64,000 nucleotides of DNA from Pseudomonas lini (GCF_030812475.1 NZ_JAUSSR010000009.1:272489-336488); one strand, 5' to 3'; counted from the stretch's first letter, positions 49,575-59,625 are shown. The notes: generated from the letters alone by a model not told the origin. Translations and numbers: made by a program.

Positions 49575-52574
49575 ATGACCAGTTTCCAACCTGCTACCGA
49601 AAGCCAGACCGGCCACATCGGCGCCCGTCAGGCCCGTGTCGAGGACGCCGCATTGTTGCGCGGCCTCGGCTGCTATGCCGATGACGCTGCAATCCCTCCG
49701 GGTACGCTGCATGCGGCGATCATCCGTTCACCCCACGCTCATGCGCGGATCACCTCGGTGGACTTTTCCAAGGCGCTGCTGATGAAAGGCGTGCACGGCG
49801 TGCTGGTCGGCGAAGACGTCAAGCGCTGGGCGCTGCCGTTTCCGGTGGGTGTGCGCCAGCCAATGGAGCACTGGTGCGTCGCCGTCGACAAGGTGCGCTA
49901 CGTCGGAGAGCCGGTGGCCGTGGTGATCGCCGAAAGCCGCTATCTGGCCGAGGACGCCATCGAAGGTGTGCGCGTTGAATACGAGCCGCTGGCCCCGATC
50001 ATCGATCCCGAACTGGCCACCGCCGAACAGGCGCCGATACTGCACGACGCCGTTGGCAGCAACGTGGTCAACGAACGGCGCTTTCGTTATGGCGAGCCGG
50101 AGCAGGCGTTCGAGCAGGCGCCGCACAAGGTCTCGCTCAAAGTGCAGTTTCCGCGCAGTTCCTGCACACCCATCGAATGTTATGTGGTGCTGGCTCAGTA
50201 CGAGCGCGCCACCGGCATTTATGACGTGCTGGCCAATTTCCAGGGCCCCTATGCGTTGCACACGGTCATGGCCCGTGCACTGAATGTGCCCGGCAACCGC
50301 TTGCGTTTGCGCACGCCGAAAGATTCCGGCGGCAGCTTCGGCATCAAGCAAGGGGTGTTCCCTTACGTGGTGATGATGGGGCTGGCGTCACGCAAGGTCG
50401 GCGCACCGGTGAAGTGGGTCGAGGACCGTCTGGAACATCTTCAGGGGGCTTCTTCGGCGACCAATCGGGTGACCGAAATTGAAGCGGCGGTAGAAGCGGA
50501 TGGCCGCATCACCGCGTTGCGTTATGACCAGATCGACGATTGCGGTGCCTATCTGAGAGCGCCGGAACCGGCGACTTTCTACCGCATGCACGGCAATCTG
50601 ACGGGTGCCTACGCGATCCGCAATTTGCAAGTGCGCAACCGAGTGGTGCTGACCAACAAAACCCCCTCCGGCCTGAACCGTGGTTTCGGTGGCCCGCAGG
50701 TGTATTTCGCCCTGGAGCGGCTGCTGCAACACATCGCCGTGCAGTTGAAGCTTGATCCGTTGGACGTGATCCGCCGCAACCTGGTGCCGGCCGATGCCTT
50801 CCCTTATCGCGCGGCCGCCGGTGCGTTGCTCGACTCCGGCAACTATCAGGCCGGTATTGCCTTGGCGGTGGCTGACGGTGGCCTCGACGAGTTGCTCAAA
50901 CGTCGTGATCAGGCGCGTGCCGAAGGCCGGATCTATGGCATTGGCTACGCCGCAGTCATCGAACCATCGATTTCCAACATGGGTTACATCACCACCGCGA
51001 TGACCCCCGAAGAGCGGCGCAAGGCCGGTCCGAAAAACGGCGCTGTCGCCACCGCAACCATCAACGTCGGCCCGCTGGGTGACGTCAGTGTGCACGTGTC
51101 CTCGGCACCGCAAGGGCAGGGCCATCAAACCGCCGTCGCCCAGGTCGTCGCCGAAGTGCTTGGGGTTGCGCTGGAAGCCATCGTGGTCAACGTCGAACTG
51201 GATACCCAGAAGGACGCCTGGTCGATTGCCTCGGGCAACTACTCCAGCCGCTTCGCCGGCGCTGTGGCCGGTGCCGTCTACAAGGCGGCGTTAAAGATCC
51301 GCGATCGTCTCGCCGCGATTGCTGCCGAGCAATTGCAGGCCAGTCCCGAAGATATTCGTTTCGCGGGCGGCAAGATTTTTGTGGTCAATGGCGGGGCGGT
51401 GGCGCCATTCCATCGGATTGCCGGTGCGACCCACTGGTCGCCGGGCCTGTTGCCGGAAGGTGAAAACGGCGGTCTGCGCGAAACCGCCTTCTGGAGCCCG
51501 CCACAATTGGTGGCACCGGACGACCAGGATCAGGTCAATAGTTCGCTGTGCTACGGCTTTGTCTTCGACATCTGTGGTCTGGAAATCGACCGCATGACCG
51601 GCGAGATCCACATCGATCGCTACGTCACCTGCCATGACGCCGGCCGCTTGCTCAACCCGGCGCTGGTCGACGGCCAGATTCGTGGTGGCTTCACCCAGGG
51701 CCTCGGCGCGGCACTGATGGAAGAGTTCGCCTATGGCGAGGACGGCAGCTTCCTCTCCGGAACCTTCGCCGACTATCTGGTGCCGACCGCACCGGAAGTG
51801 ATCGAACCGGTGATCCTGCACATGGAAACGCCATCGCCATTCACCCCGCTGGGCGCCAAGGGTGTGGGCGAGGGCAACAATATGAGCACGCCGGTGTGCA
51901 TCGCCAACGCGGTGGCCGACGCCCTTGGTCGCTCCGACATCCGTCTGCCACTGACGCCATCGAAAGTACGCACGCTGATCGGGATCGACGAGCCGCCACG
52001 GCCCGCCGGTATGGAGGCTGATGACAATCTGGATGCAGCACCTGCCGGTGGACCGGCACTGCGGGCCAACGACTCGGTGGTGATTCCTGCTTCGCCGCAA
52101 CAGGTCTTCGATACCTTGCTCGACCCGCAGACACTGGCGGCGATCATTCCCGGTTGCCACGACCTGGTGCTTGAAGGCGAGAACCGATACCGCGCAGACG
52201 TCACCGTCGGCGTCGGCATGATCCGCGCGCGCTTCGAAGCCAAGGTTGCCCTGAGTGATCTGGACCCGCCGCATTCATTGCGTCTGTCCGGCTCCGGCAG
52301 CAGCTCGATGGGCTCGGCCCAAGGCCAGGCCAAGGTGCGTTTCGTCGAACTGGAAAATGGCCACACACGGCTGGAATACCAATACCAGGTGGCGGTCAGC
52401 GGCAAAGTCGCCGCGGTCGGCGGCCGAATGTTGCAAGGGGCCTCGAAAGTGATCATCGGACAAATTTTTACTCGCCTGTCGCAACGGGTCAGCGGCCAAG
52501 CCATCTCCACCGGCTGGTGGGCGCGACTGCGGGCCTCGCTTGGCGCGCTGTTTGGCAAGGGAGGTGCGCAATGA
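49575..52574 (+). CDS. hmfA: 2-Furoyl-CoA dehydrogenase-like molybdopterin subunit with C-terminal CoxG domain
   Basis: 999 residues. Residues 15-800 form the xanthine-dehydrogenase/CoxL large subunit: KDSGGSFGIKQGVFPY, SGLNRGFGGPQ, and GAKGVGEGNN with the catalytic Glu. From about 835 to 985 a second domain follows, an SRPBCC/CoxG-type module (IPASPQQVFDTLLDPQTLA, RFEAKVALSDL, MLQGASKVIIGQIF). The order large-FAD-FeS subunit, CoA ligase, crotonase matches the hmfABCDE furoate operon of Pseudomonas putida Fu1 and Cupriavidus. The protein would hydroxylate 2-furoyl-CoA at C5 with electrons passing to the small subunits. The function assignment rests on synteny. The stop overlaps the next gene by 4 bp. 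Confidence 0.78.
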   Translation: MTSFQPATESQTGHIGARQARVEDAALLRGLGCYADDAAIPPGTLHAAIIRSPHAHARITSVDFSKALLMKGVHGVLVGEDVKRWALPFPVGVRQPMEHWCVAVDKVRYVGEPVAVVIAESRYLAEDAIEGVRVEYEPLAPIIDPELATAEQAPILHDAVGSNVVNERRFRYGEPEQAFEQAPHKVSLKVQFPRSSCTPIECYVVLAQYERATGIYDVLANFQGPYALHTVMARALNVPGNRLRLRTPKDSGGSFGIKQGVFPYVVMMGLASRKVGAPVKWVEDRLEHLQGASSATNRVTEIEAAVEADGRITALRYDQIDDCGAYLRAPEPATFYRMHGNLTGAYAIRNLQVRNRVVLTNKTPSGLNRGFGGPQVYFALERLLQHIAVQLKLDPLDVIRRNLVPADAFPYRAAAGALLDSGNYQAGIALAVADGGLDELLKRRDQARAEGRIYGIGYAAVIEPSISNMGYITTAMTPEERRKAGPKNGAVATATINVGPLGDVSVHVSSAPQGQGHQTAVAQVVAEVLGVALEAIVVNVELDTQKDAWSIASGNYSSRFAGAVAGAVYKAALKIRDRLAAIAAEQLQASPEDIRFAGGKIFVVNGGAVAPFHRIAGATHWSPGLLPEGENGGLRETAFWSPPQLVAPDDQDQVNSSLCYGFVFDICGLEIDRMTGEIHIDRYVTCHDAGRLLNPALVDGQIRGGFTQGLGAALMEEFAYGEDGSFLSGTFADYLVPTAPEVIEPVILHMETPSPFTPLGAKGVGEGNNMSTPVCIANAVADALGRSDIRLPLTPSKVRTLIGIDEPPRPAGMEADDNLDAAPAGGPALRANDSVVIPASPQQVFDTLLDPQTLAAIIPGCHDLVLEGENRYRADVTVGVGMIRARFEAKVALSDLDPPHSLRLSGSGSSSMGSAQGQAKVRFVELENGHTRLEYQYQVAVSGKVAAVGGRMLQGASKVIIGQIFTRLSQRVSGQAISTGWWARLRASLGALFGKGGAQ

Positions 52575-53377
52575 AACCGGCTGCTTTCGATTACGTTCGG
52601 GCTGACACCCGTCGTCAGGTGGTTGAGTTGCTCGCCGAGTACGGCCAAGAGGCTCGCATCATCGCCGGTGGCCAATCGCTGATGGCGGTGCTGAACATGC
52701 GCCTGGCTCAACCCAAGTTGCTGATCGATATCAATCATGTGGCTGACCTGGCCTATATCGAACTGCGCAAGGATTGCCTGGCTGTAGGTGCCGGGGTGCG
52801 ACAGGCGCAGTTGCTGGCGCGTTCGACCCTGATGGACGAGGTGCCTTTATTGGCACTGGCGATGCCCTGGATCGGCCACTTCCAGACGCGTAATCGCGGC
52901 ACAGTCTGCGGTTCGGTGGCTCACGCCGACCCCAGCGCCGAGTTGCCGCTGTGCCTGGTGACGCTGGGCGGCGAGATCGTTCTCGAGTCGAAAAAAGGCC
53001 AGCGCATCGTCAAGGCTGGCGACTTCTTCCAAGGCATTCTCACCACCGACAAGCGTGGGGATGAACTGGTCGTCGAGGTGCGTTTTCCGCTCAAGCGCGA
53101 AGGCATCACCTATCGCTTCCGCGAAATCGCCATGCGTCACGGCGACTTTGCCATTGTCTCCCTGGCCGCGGCCATCGGCGTGGACCAGGTCGAACTCGGC
53201 ATCGGCGGGGTCGCCGACCGTCCGCAACGTCGCAGCCTGCCACGGGGTGCGGCATTGCCAGACGCGCTCAATCAAACCGCCTGGTCGCTCGATGCACAGG
53301 ACGACGTGCAGGCCAGCGCCGCCTATCGCCGCCAACTGATTCGCGAGCTGGGTCATCAGCTGATCGAAGGAGTCTGA
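52571..53377 (+). CDS. hmfB: FAD-binding subunit of the molybdenum hydroxylase
   Basis: 268 residues of the CoxM/XdhB type. ARIIAGGQSLMAVLNMRLAQP binds FAD near the N-terminus. RNRGTVCGSVAHADPSAELP follows, with the second FAD motif, and GDFFQGILTT ends the FAD domain. It passes electrons between the Fe-S subunit and an acceptor. Start 52571 overlaps the large-subunit stop (ATGA). Confidence 0.85.
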   Translation: MKPAAFDYVRADTRRQVVELLAEYGQEARIIAGGQSLMAVLNMRLAQPKLLIDINHVADLAYIELRKDCLAVGAGVRQAQLLARSTLMDEVPLLALAMPWIGHFQTRNRGTVCGSVAHADPSAELPLCLVTLGGEIVLESKKGQRIVKAGDFFQGILTTDKRGDELVVEVRFPLKREGITYRFREIAMRHGDFAIVSLAAAIGVDQVELGIGGVADRPQRRSLPRGAALPDALNQTAWSLDAQDDVQASAAYRRQLIRELGHQLIEGV

Positions 53378-53379
53378 AC

Positions 53380-53880
53380 ATGCGTGTAACCGCCGAACAA
53401 ACCTTTGCCATTCGCCTGGAACTCAATGGCCGATCCCGCGAAGCGCTGGCCGAACCGCGGACCCAACTCTGCGACTTCCTGCGCCACGACCTCGGTGCCA
53501 CCGGTGTCCATGTCGGCTGTGAACACGGTGTCTGCGGTGCCTGCACGGTGCTGGTGGACGGGGTCGCCATGCGTTCCTGCCTGATGCTTGCGGTACAGGG
53601 ACACGAGCGGCGTATCGAGACCGTCGAGTCCCTGGCCGACGACGACACACTGAGCGACCTGCAGCAAGCCTTTCGCCGTCATCACGCCTTGCAGTGCGGC
53701 TTTTGCACTGCGGGCATTCTCATGTCCTGCGTGGATTTCCTCGAACGGGTACCCAACCCGGACGAGACCCAGGTACGCGACATGCTCTCGGGGCATCTAT
53801 GTCGCTGCACGGGCTACACCGGCATCGTCCAGGCCGTGCTCGAAGTCGCTGCCCAGCGCCAAACGAACAAAGGGGTATAA
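53380..53880 (+). CDS. hmfC: [2Fe-2S] subunit of the molybdenum hydroxylase
   Basis: 166 residues. The plant-type cluster ligands are in CEHGVCGACTVLVDG plus a further Cys in RSCLM. The second cluster is in LQCGFCTAGILMSC and HLCRCTGYTGIV. It carries electrons from the molybdenum subunit. It begins 2 bp after the FAD subunit stop and forms one operon with it. Confidence 0.92.
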   Translation: MRVTAEQTFAIRLELNGRSREALAEPRTQLCDFLRHDLGATGVHVGCEHGVCGACTVLVDGVAMRSCLMLAVQGHERRIETVESLADDDTLSDLQQAFRRHHALQCGFCTAGILMSCVDFLERVPNPDETQVRDMLSGHLCRCTGYTGIVQAVLEVAAQRQTNKGV

Positions 53881-53885
53881 CAATA

Positions 53886-55424
53886 ATGTTCGATCTCGGA
53901 CGCAGTTTCCTCGCTGCCGTTGAACGCCGACCACACGCCGTGGCGGTCAGTGACGGTGCGTTGAAGAAAACCTATGAAGACTGGTTCGTCGATATCCAGA
54001 GCGCCGCCTGGGGCTTGCAATGCCTTGGGCTGCAACGCGGTGACCGACTGCTGGTAGCGATGCAGAACCGCTGGCAGATGGCGACCCTGCATTGGGCCTG
54101 TCAGTTTGCGGGCGTCGTCATGACCCCGTTGAACTGGCGTTCGACTGCCGATGAGCTGGGCTACTGCATCGAAGATGCGAAAATCCGCGCACTGGCTTAC
54201 GACGACGCGACCGTGACCGCGGTGGCCGGTTGCAGCGCCGCCGCCAGGCTGCCACGGATCGCCACCGGCCTGCGTGCCGCCAACACCGACCTGAGTTTCG
54301 AGGAACTGTGTTCGCAGACCCCCTCCGGCATCATTCTTCAGGCCGACGCCGAAGACTTTTCACTGCTGCTGTACACCTCTGGAACCACCAGCAGGCCCAA
54401 GGGCGTGCTACGCAGGCACCGTTGCGAACGCGCCGCGGCGGTGGCCCACGTAGCGCAGAACCTCTACCGCCAGAGCGAGTGCACGCTGGGTGTCATGCCG
54501 CTTTACCACACCATGGGCGTGCGTTCGCTGCTGTCCATGGCGCTGATCGACGGACATTTCGTCTGTGTGCCGAAGTTCGACGTGGAGGTCACGCTGCAGG
54601 CCATCGAGCGGGAAAAGGTCAGCAACCTGTACCTGGTGCCGACGCTCTACCACATGCTCATCGAACACCCGGCCTTTGCCCGCGAGCGAGTCGCCAGTGT
54701 GGAGAAAATCGGCTTTGCCGGCGCGCCGATGAGCGACGGCTTGATGCGCCGGGTCGAGCAGGCGTTCCAGCCGCAATTGTTCGTCAATCATTACGGCAGC
54801 TCGGAGATCTACACCTTCACCATCGACCAGCAAGCCAACCGCAAACCCGGTTCGTCAGGGCGCAGTGCAATGAACCAGCGGGTGCGCGTGGTGCCGATCG
54901 ATGCAGAAACGGTGGACGTGCTGGCCAAGCCGTATGAGGAGGGCCAGATCATCGCCGACCTGGCGAGCGACGAGGCGTTCGAAGGCTACCTGAACCGCCC
55001 CGAAGCGACCGCCAAGGCGTTGCGTAACGGCTGGTATTTCACCGGTGACATCGGCTACTTCGATCTGGAGGGCGATCTGTTCGTCACCGGTCGCGTCGAC
55101 GACTTGATCATCACCGGTGGCGAAAACGTCAGCCCGGCGGAAATCGAAAACATGCTCTCTCTGCACCCGGCGGTGGAAGAAGTGGTGGTGGTCGGTCTGC
55201 CGGACGAGCAGTGGGGCAAGATCATTGCTGCGTTTATCAAGCTGCGCGCCGAGGTTTCGGAAGGCGACCTCGATGCCCATTGCATCGCTTCGGGCCTGGC
55301 CAAGTTCAAGCGGCCACGGCGTTACCAGTTCGTCGATCAGATTCCCAAATCTCCAGTGGGCAAGGTGCTGCGGCGCGTGCTGCTGGCCCAATTCCAGGAA
55401 CAGGCCTTGAAGGCCATCAGCTAA
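53886..55424 (+). CDS. hmfD: 2-Furoyl-CoA synthetase-like acyl-CoA ligase
   Basis: 512 residues of the ANL superfamily: LLLYTSGTTSRPKGVLRR (P-loop), NHYGSSEI, GWYFTGDIGYFD and the C-terminal lysine block IPKSPVGKVLRRVL. By the hmfD position it should activate 2-furoate with CoA and ATP, giving the substrate of HmfABC. The start at 53886 is 5 bp after the hmfC-like stop. Other aromatic or heterocyclic acids are possible substrates. Confidence 0.78.
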   Translation: MFDLGRSFLAAVERRPHAVAVSDGALKKTYEDWFVDIQSAAWGLQCLGLQRGDRLLVAMQNRWQMATLHWACQFAGVVMTPLNWRSTADELGYCIEDAKIRALAYDDATVTAVAGCSAAARLPRIATGLRAANTDLSFEELCSQTPSGIILQADAEDFSLLLYTSGTTSRPKGVLRRHRCERAAAVAHVAQNLYRQSECTLGVMPLYHTMGVRSLLSMALIDGHFVCVPKFDVEVTLQAIEREKVSNLYLVPTLYHMLIEHPAFARERVASVEKIGFAGAPMSDGLMRRVEQAFQPQLFVNHYGSSEIYTFTIDQQANRKPGSSGRSAMNQRVRVVPIDAETVDVLAKPYEEGQIIADLASDEAFEGYLNRPEATAKALRNGWYFTGDIGYFDLEGDLFVTGRVDDLIITGGENVSPAEIENMLSLHPAVEEVVVVGLPDEQWGKIIAAFIKLRAEVSEGDLDAHCIASGLAKFKRPRRYQFVDQIPKSPVGKVLRRVLLAQFQEQALKAIS

Positions 55425-55443
55425 TCATCCAGAGGACAGTCCC

Positions 55444-56247
55444 ATGCAACAACAAGCGATCCAGCAATTTCTCGACACTCGGTTCGATGGCTTCCAGGTT
55501 GAAGTCGACCTGTCCCGTGAGCGCGCCGACATCATCCTCGACCGGGCGCCGTTGAACGTCATTTCCATGGGCCAGCGCGATCAACTGCGCCTGGTCTTCG
55601 AAGCCCTCGATGCACACAAGGACGTGCGCGTCATCGTGCTGCGCTCGGTGGGTGAACACTTCTCCAGCGGCGGCGACATCAAGGGCTTCCTCGAAGCGTC
55701 GCCGGAGCACGTTTCCAAGCTGGCCTGGAACGTCGCGGCACCGGCACGTTGCGAAAAACCGGTGATCGTTGCCAACCGTGGCTACACCTTCGGCGTTGGT
55801 TTCGAACTGTCCCTGGCCTGCGATTTCCGCATTGCTTCGCAAACCACTCGCTACGCCTTGCCTGAGCAGAACCTGGGGCAGATCCCGGGCTCGGGTGGCT
55901 CCGCACGCCTGCAGAAAATCATCGGCATCACCCGCACCAAGCACATGGTGATGCGCGCCAAACGCATCACGGGCGACCAGGCCTATGCCTGGGGTATCGC
56001 TACCGAGGTCGTGCCGGATACCGAACTGGAAAGCACTGTCGATGCGCTGGTCGATGAACTGCGGCGCTTCTCGCCGCTGGCTCAGCGCACGGCGAAAAAA
56101 CTGATCAACGACAACGAAGATGCGCCGCTGACTGTCGCGATCGAAATGGAAGGTCACTGCTACAGCCGTCTGCGCAGTTCCAAGGACTTCAAGGAAGGCG
56201 TCGAAGCGTTTCACAGCAAGCGTGCGGCAGTGTTCACCGGCGAGTAA
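55444..56247 (+). CDS. hmfE: Crotonase-family protein, 2-oxoglutaroyl-CoA hydrolase-like
   Basis: 267 residues. GEHFSSGGDIKGFLE and the NRGYTFGVGFELSLACDFRI loop form the oxyanion hole, with Glu in GFELSLA; LPEQNLGQIPGSGG carries the second Glu. In the furoate pathway the HmfE protein handles the ring-opened 2-oxoglutaroyl-CoA. It follows the ligase gene after 19 bp. A generic enoyl-CoA hydratase cannot be excluded. Confidence 0.72.
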   Translation: MQQQAIQQFLDTRFDGFQVEVDLSRERADIILDRAPLNVISMGQRDQLRLVFEALDAHKDVRVIVLRSVGEHFSSGGDIKGFLEASPEHVSKLAWNVAAPARCEKPVIVANRGYTFGVGFELSLACDFRIASQTTRYALPEQNLGQIPGSGGSARLQKIIGITRTKHMVMRAKRITGDQAYAWGIATEVVPDTELESTVDALVDELRRFSPLAQRTAKKLINDNEDAPLTVAIEMEGHCYSRLRSSKDFKEGVEAFHSKRAAVFTGE

Positions 56248-56432
56248 AGGCGTACCGGCGAGCAGGCCCGGGAGCATGTCGGCAACGGCGTGCGCCCCTG
56301 CGGAGCAGGGTCTGCCGCCCCTTCAATGCAACGGATAGGGCACATCAAGGTATCACCGCTGGCCTGCTGATTACCCGCAACCCGCGCACCGGGGTGCAGA
56401 ACGTTTCGATTCACCGTTTGTGTGAGGCAACC

Positions 56433-57785
56433 ATGACTACGACAACAACAATAACTGCATCACCCACCAGCGCCGCTACCGATACACCGCAGATTCCACC
56501 GGGCAAGGCCTTGCTTGCGGCATTTGCCTCGACATTCGGCTGGGCGCTGGATTTATTCGACCTGTTCATTCTGCTCTACGTGGCGCCGATCATCGGCCGT
56601 ATGTTCTTCCCCTCGGACACCCCGACATTGTCGCTGGCCGCGGTGTATGCCTCGTTCGCCGTGGCCTTGCTGGTGCGTCCGCTGGGCTCGGCGATCTTCG
56701 GCGCGTATGCCGACAAACACGGGCGCAAGCGTGCGTTGATGGTGTCGATGGTCGGCGTCGGTGTTTCCACGGCACTGTTTGGCGCCTTGCCGACCATTCA
56801 CCAGGTCGGGGTATTGGCCCCGATACTGTTTTTGGTCTTGCGGGTCATTCAGGGCGTTTTCGTCGGCGGTATCGTTGCCTCCACTCACACCATCGGCACC
56901 GAATCCATCTCGCCGCGTTATCGCGGCTTGATGTCCGGGTTGATCGGTGGCGCCGGTGCCGGCATGGGCGCGCTGTTGGCGTCAGCCACTTATCTGGTGT
57001 TGTCGGAGATCTTTCCCGGGGAAGAGTTTGACGTCTGGGGCTGGCGCTTCATGTTCTTCTGCGGCTTGCTCAGCACGTTTTTCGGTCTGGTGATGTTCCG
57101 TTACCTGGAAGAAACCCCGGTATGGCAGCAACTGCAACAGGCCCGCAAAACCAAGGGGCCGGCGGTAGTGGTCGTGTCGCCACTCAAGCGTCTGTTCGGT
57201 CGCGAGTACCGCGGGGTGATGCTGGTCAACCTGTTGATTACGTTCGGCGGCGGTGCCACCTATTACTTGGCCTGCGGTTATCTGCCGACACTGCTCAACG
57301 TGGTCGCCAAAGTGCCCCATACGCAGACTTCGCAGATGCTCATGTACGGGTCGGTGGCAACAATCGTTGGAGCACTGGCCTTCGGTTACCTGAGTGACCT
57401 GATCGGTCGCAAGAAGACCTTCATGCTGCTGGGTGTGATCAACCTGGTGAGCCTGCCCATGATGTTCCTTGGTGTCGCCGAACCGGGCTCGCTGACGCGC
57501 ACTGCGCTGTATTGCATGGGCATCGGCTTCATGGGCGGGGCGATCATCGCGCCGATCCTGATCTTCCTCAACGAACGCTTTGCCACCGAGCTGCGCGCCA
57601 GCGGCACCGGGTTGTCCTGGAACATCGGTTTCGCCCTCGGCGGAACCATGCCGACCTTTGTGTCCCTGGTCAGCAGCAGCCCGGCGCAGATCCCCATGGT
57701 GCTGGCGATTTTCGCCGCCGGTCTGTCGGTGATCTACCTGATCGGCAGCGTGGTGATTCCGGAAACCCAAGGCAATTTCAAATAA
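56433..57785 (+). CDS. MFS transporter, aromatic-acid/H+ symporter type
   Basis: 450 residues with about 12 membrane spans. GWALDLFDLFILLYVAP near the N-terminus contains the DxxD-like motif of the aromatic acid:H+ symporters, and GAYADKHGRKRAL is the loop 2-3 signature. IPETQGNFK-like C-terminus ends the protein. It would import the furoate-type acid used by the upstream operon. The start at 56433 is preferred to 56394 because the extension has no match to the family. Confidence 0.85.
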   Translation: MTTTTTITASPTSAATDTPQIPPGKALLAAFASTFGWALDLFDLFILLYVAPIIGRMFFPSDTPTLSLAAVYASFAVALLVRPLGSAIFGAYADKHGRKRALMVSMVGVGVSTALFGALPTIHQVGVLAPILFLVLRVIQGVFVGGIVASTHTIGTESISPRYRGLMSGLIGGAGAGMGALLASATYLVLSEIFPGEEFDVWGWRFMFFCGLLSTFFGLVMFRYLEETPVWQQLQQARKTKGPAVVVVSPLKRLFGREYRGVMLVNLLITFGGGATYYLACGYLPTLLNVVAKVPHTQTSQMLMYGSVATIVGALAFGYLSDLIGRKKTFMLLGVINLVSLPMMFLGVAEPGSLTRTALYCMGIGFMGGAIIAPILIFLNERFATELRASGTGLSWNIGFALGGTMPTFVSLVSSSPAQIPMVLAIFAAGLSVIYLIGSVVIPETQGNFK

Positions 57786-58563
57786 AGGCGGGGAGGCGCT
57801 CCAGGAATTCGCAGATCAGCTGCAAGGTACGCCCGGTCGCTTCGGTCTGGGGAAAGTGCCGGCAGTTATCCAGCAACACACAGCGGCACGGCCCAGGCAC
57901 CTGTCGCTGGATGACTACCAGTTGCTCGGGCGTGGCGTAGTGGTCTTCGCGCCCCTGAATGACCAGCAGCGGTTTTTCGATATAAGCCAACTGTGCTTCA
58001 AGATCGTCCAGGGAAAAATCCGGGTGCAACCAACTGTCGCTCCAGCCGTGAAAAGCGCCGTCGACATTGGTCCCATGGTGGCGTGCCAGGCGTTCGCGCA
58101 ATTCGCCATGATGCCAAACCTCGGTGGTATGGCGAATGCCATCGAGGCTCTCGGTCTCGACAATCACGTGAGGTGCCAGGGCAATGCTGCCCAACACCCG
58201 TGGATCGTTGGCGGCAGCGTAGGCAAGGACGATGGATGCACCGTCACTGTGACCGAGCAAGACCACGTGCGACAGTTGCAAGGCATCGAGCAATTGCCGC
58301 AGTTCACGTGGGCCATCGCTGCACAGGTAGTTCAGCGGACGCGGCAGGGTCACCGGGCTCGATTGCCCATAACCCTGTCGGCTGTAAGTGACCACACCGC
58401 AACCGCTGGCCTGGGCCAGGCGCAGGGGGAAGTCTTTCCATTGGTCGGCGCTGCCAAGGCCTTCGTGCAACAACACAAGGGTCGGTCGCGACGGGTCAGG
58501 CGCAGGCAGGTGGCGATATTCCAGGCGCAGCGGCCCAAGTTGCAAAAATTGTTGTGGCGACAT
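57778..58563 (-). CDS. Alpha/beta hydrolase
   Basis: 261 residues. LVLLHEGLGSADQWKDFPLRLA opens the fold, the nucleophile elbow is LLGHSDGASIVLAYAA, the Asp is in GREDHYA and the His in NCRHFPQTEA. It resembles the carboxylesterase/haloperoxidase-like group. It is convergent with the MFS gene (8-bp overlap of the 3' ends) and may release the acid substrate from an ester for the furoate-type route, which is inference. Confidence 0.82.
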   Translation of the reverse strand: MSPQQFLQLGPLRLEYRHLPAPDPSRPTLVLLHEGLGSADQWKDFPLRLAQASGCGVVTYSRQGYGQSSPVTLPRPLNYLCSDGPRELRQLLDALQLSHVVLLGHSDGASIVLAYAAANDPRVLGSIALAPHVIVETESLDGIRHTTEVWHHGELRERLARHHGTNVDGAFHGWSDSWLHPDFSLDDLEAQLAYIEKPLLVIQGREDHYATPEQLVVIQRQVPGPCRCVLLDNCRHFPQTEATGRTLQLICEFLERLPAFI

Positions 58564-58653
58564 GCTGAATCAACGATTGAACAAGGTTGCTCGCAGGTTA
58601 CCGTAAACGTAACCCTGCATGCAGCACCACGCTTTGCTTGAGGTATGGAAAAC

Positions 58654-59625
58654 ATGCGCCATCTCGATGTTCAGGTGATCGACCAGGCACTGCAATGGGC
58701 TCGCGCCGGGCAGGCCCAGTGGCTGTGCACGGTGCTCTCCACCTATGGCTCGGCGCCGCGTGCGCCGGGTGCGATGCTGGTGACCAATGGCTCGGGCGAG
58801 CACGTCGGCTCGCTGTCGGGCGGCTGCGTCGAGGAGGAGTTTCTCGAAAGCCTGGCCCGCGGTGAATTGCGCGAACCGGCGCAGATCGTCAGTTATGGTG
58901 ACAGCGTCGAGCAACGCCACCGTCTACGATTGCCCTGTGGTGGCGTGCTGATCGTACTGGTCGAGCACCGCGCTGCCAGTCTCGAATGGATCGCGCACCT
59001 GGAGAGTCTGCAAGCGGCGTTACTCGGCCAGCGTCGTCTGCTGCGTCACGTCGAACTGAGCAGCGGTGCCTTGCGCCTGGACCCGGACACCGGGCACGGC
59101 AGCGAGCGGGTGCAAGTCGTCGACGAGACAGTGCGCATCAGCGTTGGTCCGGCGTTGCGACTGATTCTGGCCGGGCTGTCGCCGGTCGCGCAAGTCTGCG
59201 CCAGTTTCGCCCGCGCCATTGGCTGCGAAGTCATCGCCTGCGACCCCCGGGAGGAGATGCTGCATGTTCAGCTCGAAGGCGTGGAGATGCAACGCGTGCT
59301 GCCCTCGATGTTCATTGCCGCGGGAGGTTGTCACGCGGCGACCGCAGTGGTGGCGCTGACTCACGATCCGCGAATCGATGACCTGGCGCTGATGGAAGCG
59401 GTTCACACCCCGGCGTTTTACATCGGCGCCATGGGGTCTGAGGCAACCTCGGCCAAGCGCGCCGAGCGGCTCAAACGCATTGGTGGTCTGACGGATGAAC
59501 AGATCGCCCGTTTGCACATGCCCATCGGCCTCGATCTGGGCAGCAAGGCCCCGGCGGAAATCGCTCTGGCGGTGGTGGCCGATGTCCTGCGCGTTTATCA
59601 CGGGAAAGAACGCCATGCCTTGTAA
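58654..59625 (+). CDS. XdhC-family molybdenum cofactor insertion protein
   Basis: 323 residues. The N-terminal XdhC module has CTVLSTYGSAPRAPGAMLVT and GGCVEEEF, and the C-terminal Rossmann module has FYIGAMGSEATSAKRAERL. XdhC proteins bind the molybdenum cofactor, promote its sulfuration and insert it into xanthine-dehydrogenase-type enzymes, so it most likely matures the HmfABC-like hydroxylase. The start at 58654 has GAGG 10 nt upstream; 58645 is an alternative. Confidence 0.87.
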   Translation: MRHLDVQVIDQALQWARAGQAQWLCTVLSTYGSAPRAPGAMLVTNGSGEHVGSLSGGCVEEEFLESLARGELREPAQIVSYGDSVEQRHRLRLPCGGVLIVLVEHRAASLEWIAHLESLQAALLGQRRLLRHVELSSGALRLDPDTGHGSERVQVVDETVRISVGPALRLILAGLSPVAQVCASFARAIGCEVIACDPREEMLHVQLEGVEMQRVLPSMFIAAGGCHAATAVVALTHDPRIDDLALMEAVHTPAFYIGAMGSEATSAKRAERLKRIGGLTDEQIARLHMPIGLDLGSKAPAEIALAVVADVLRVYHGKERHAL

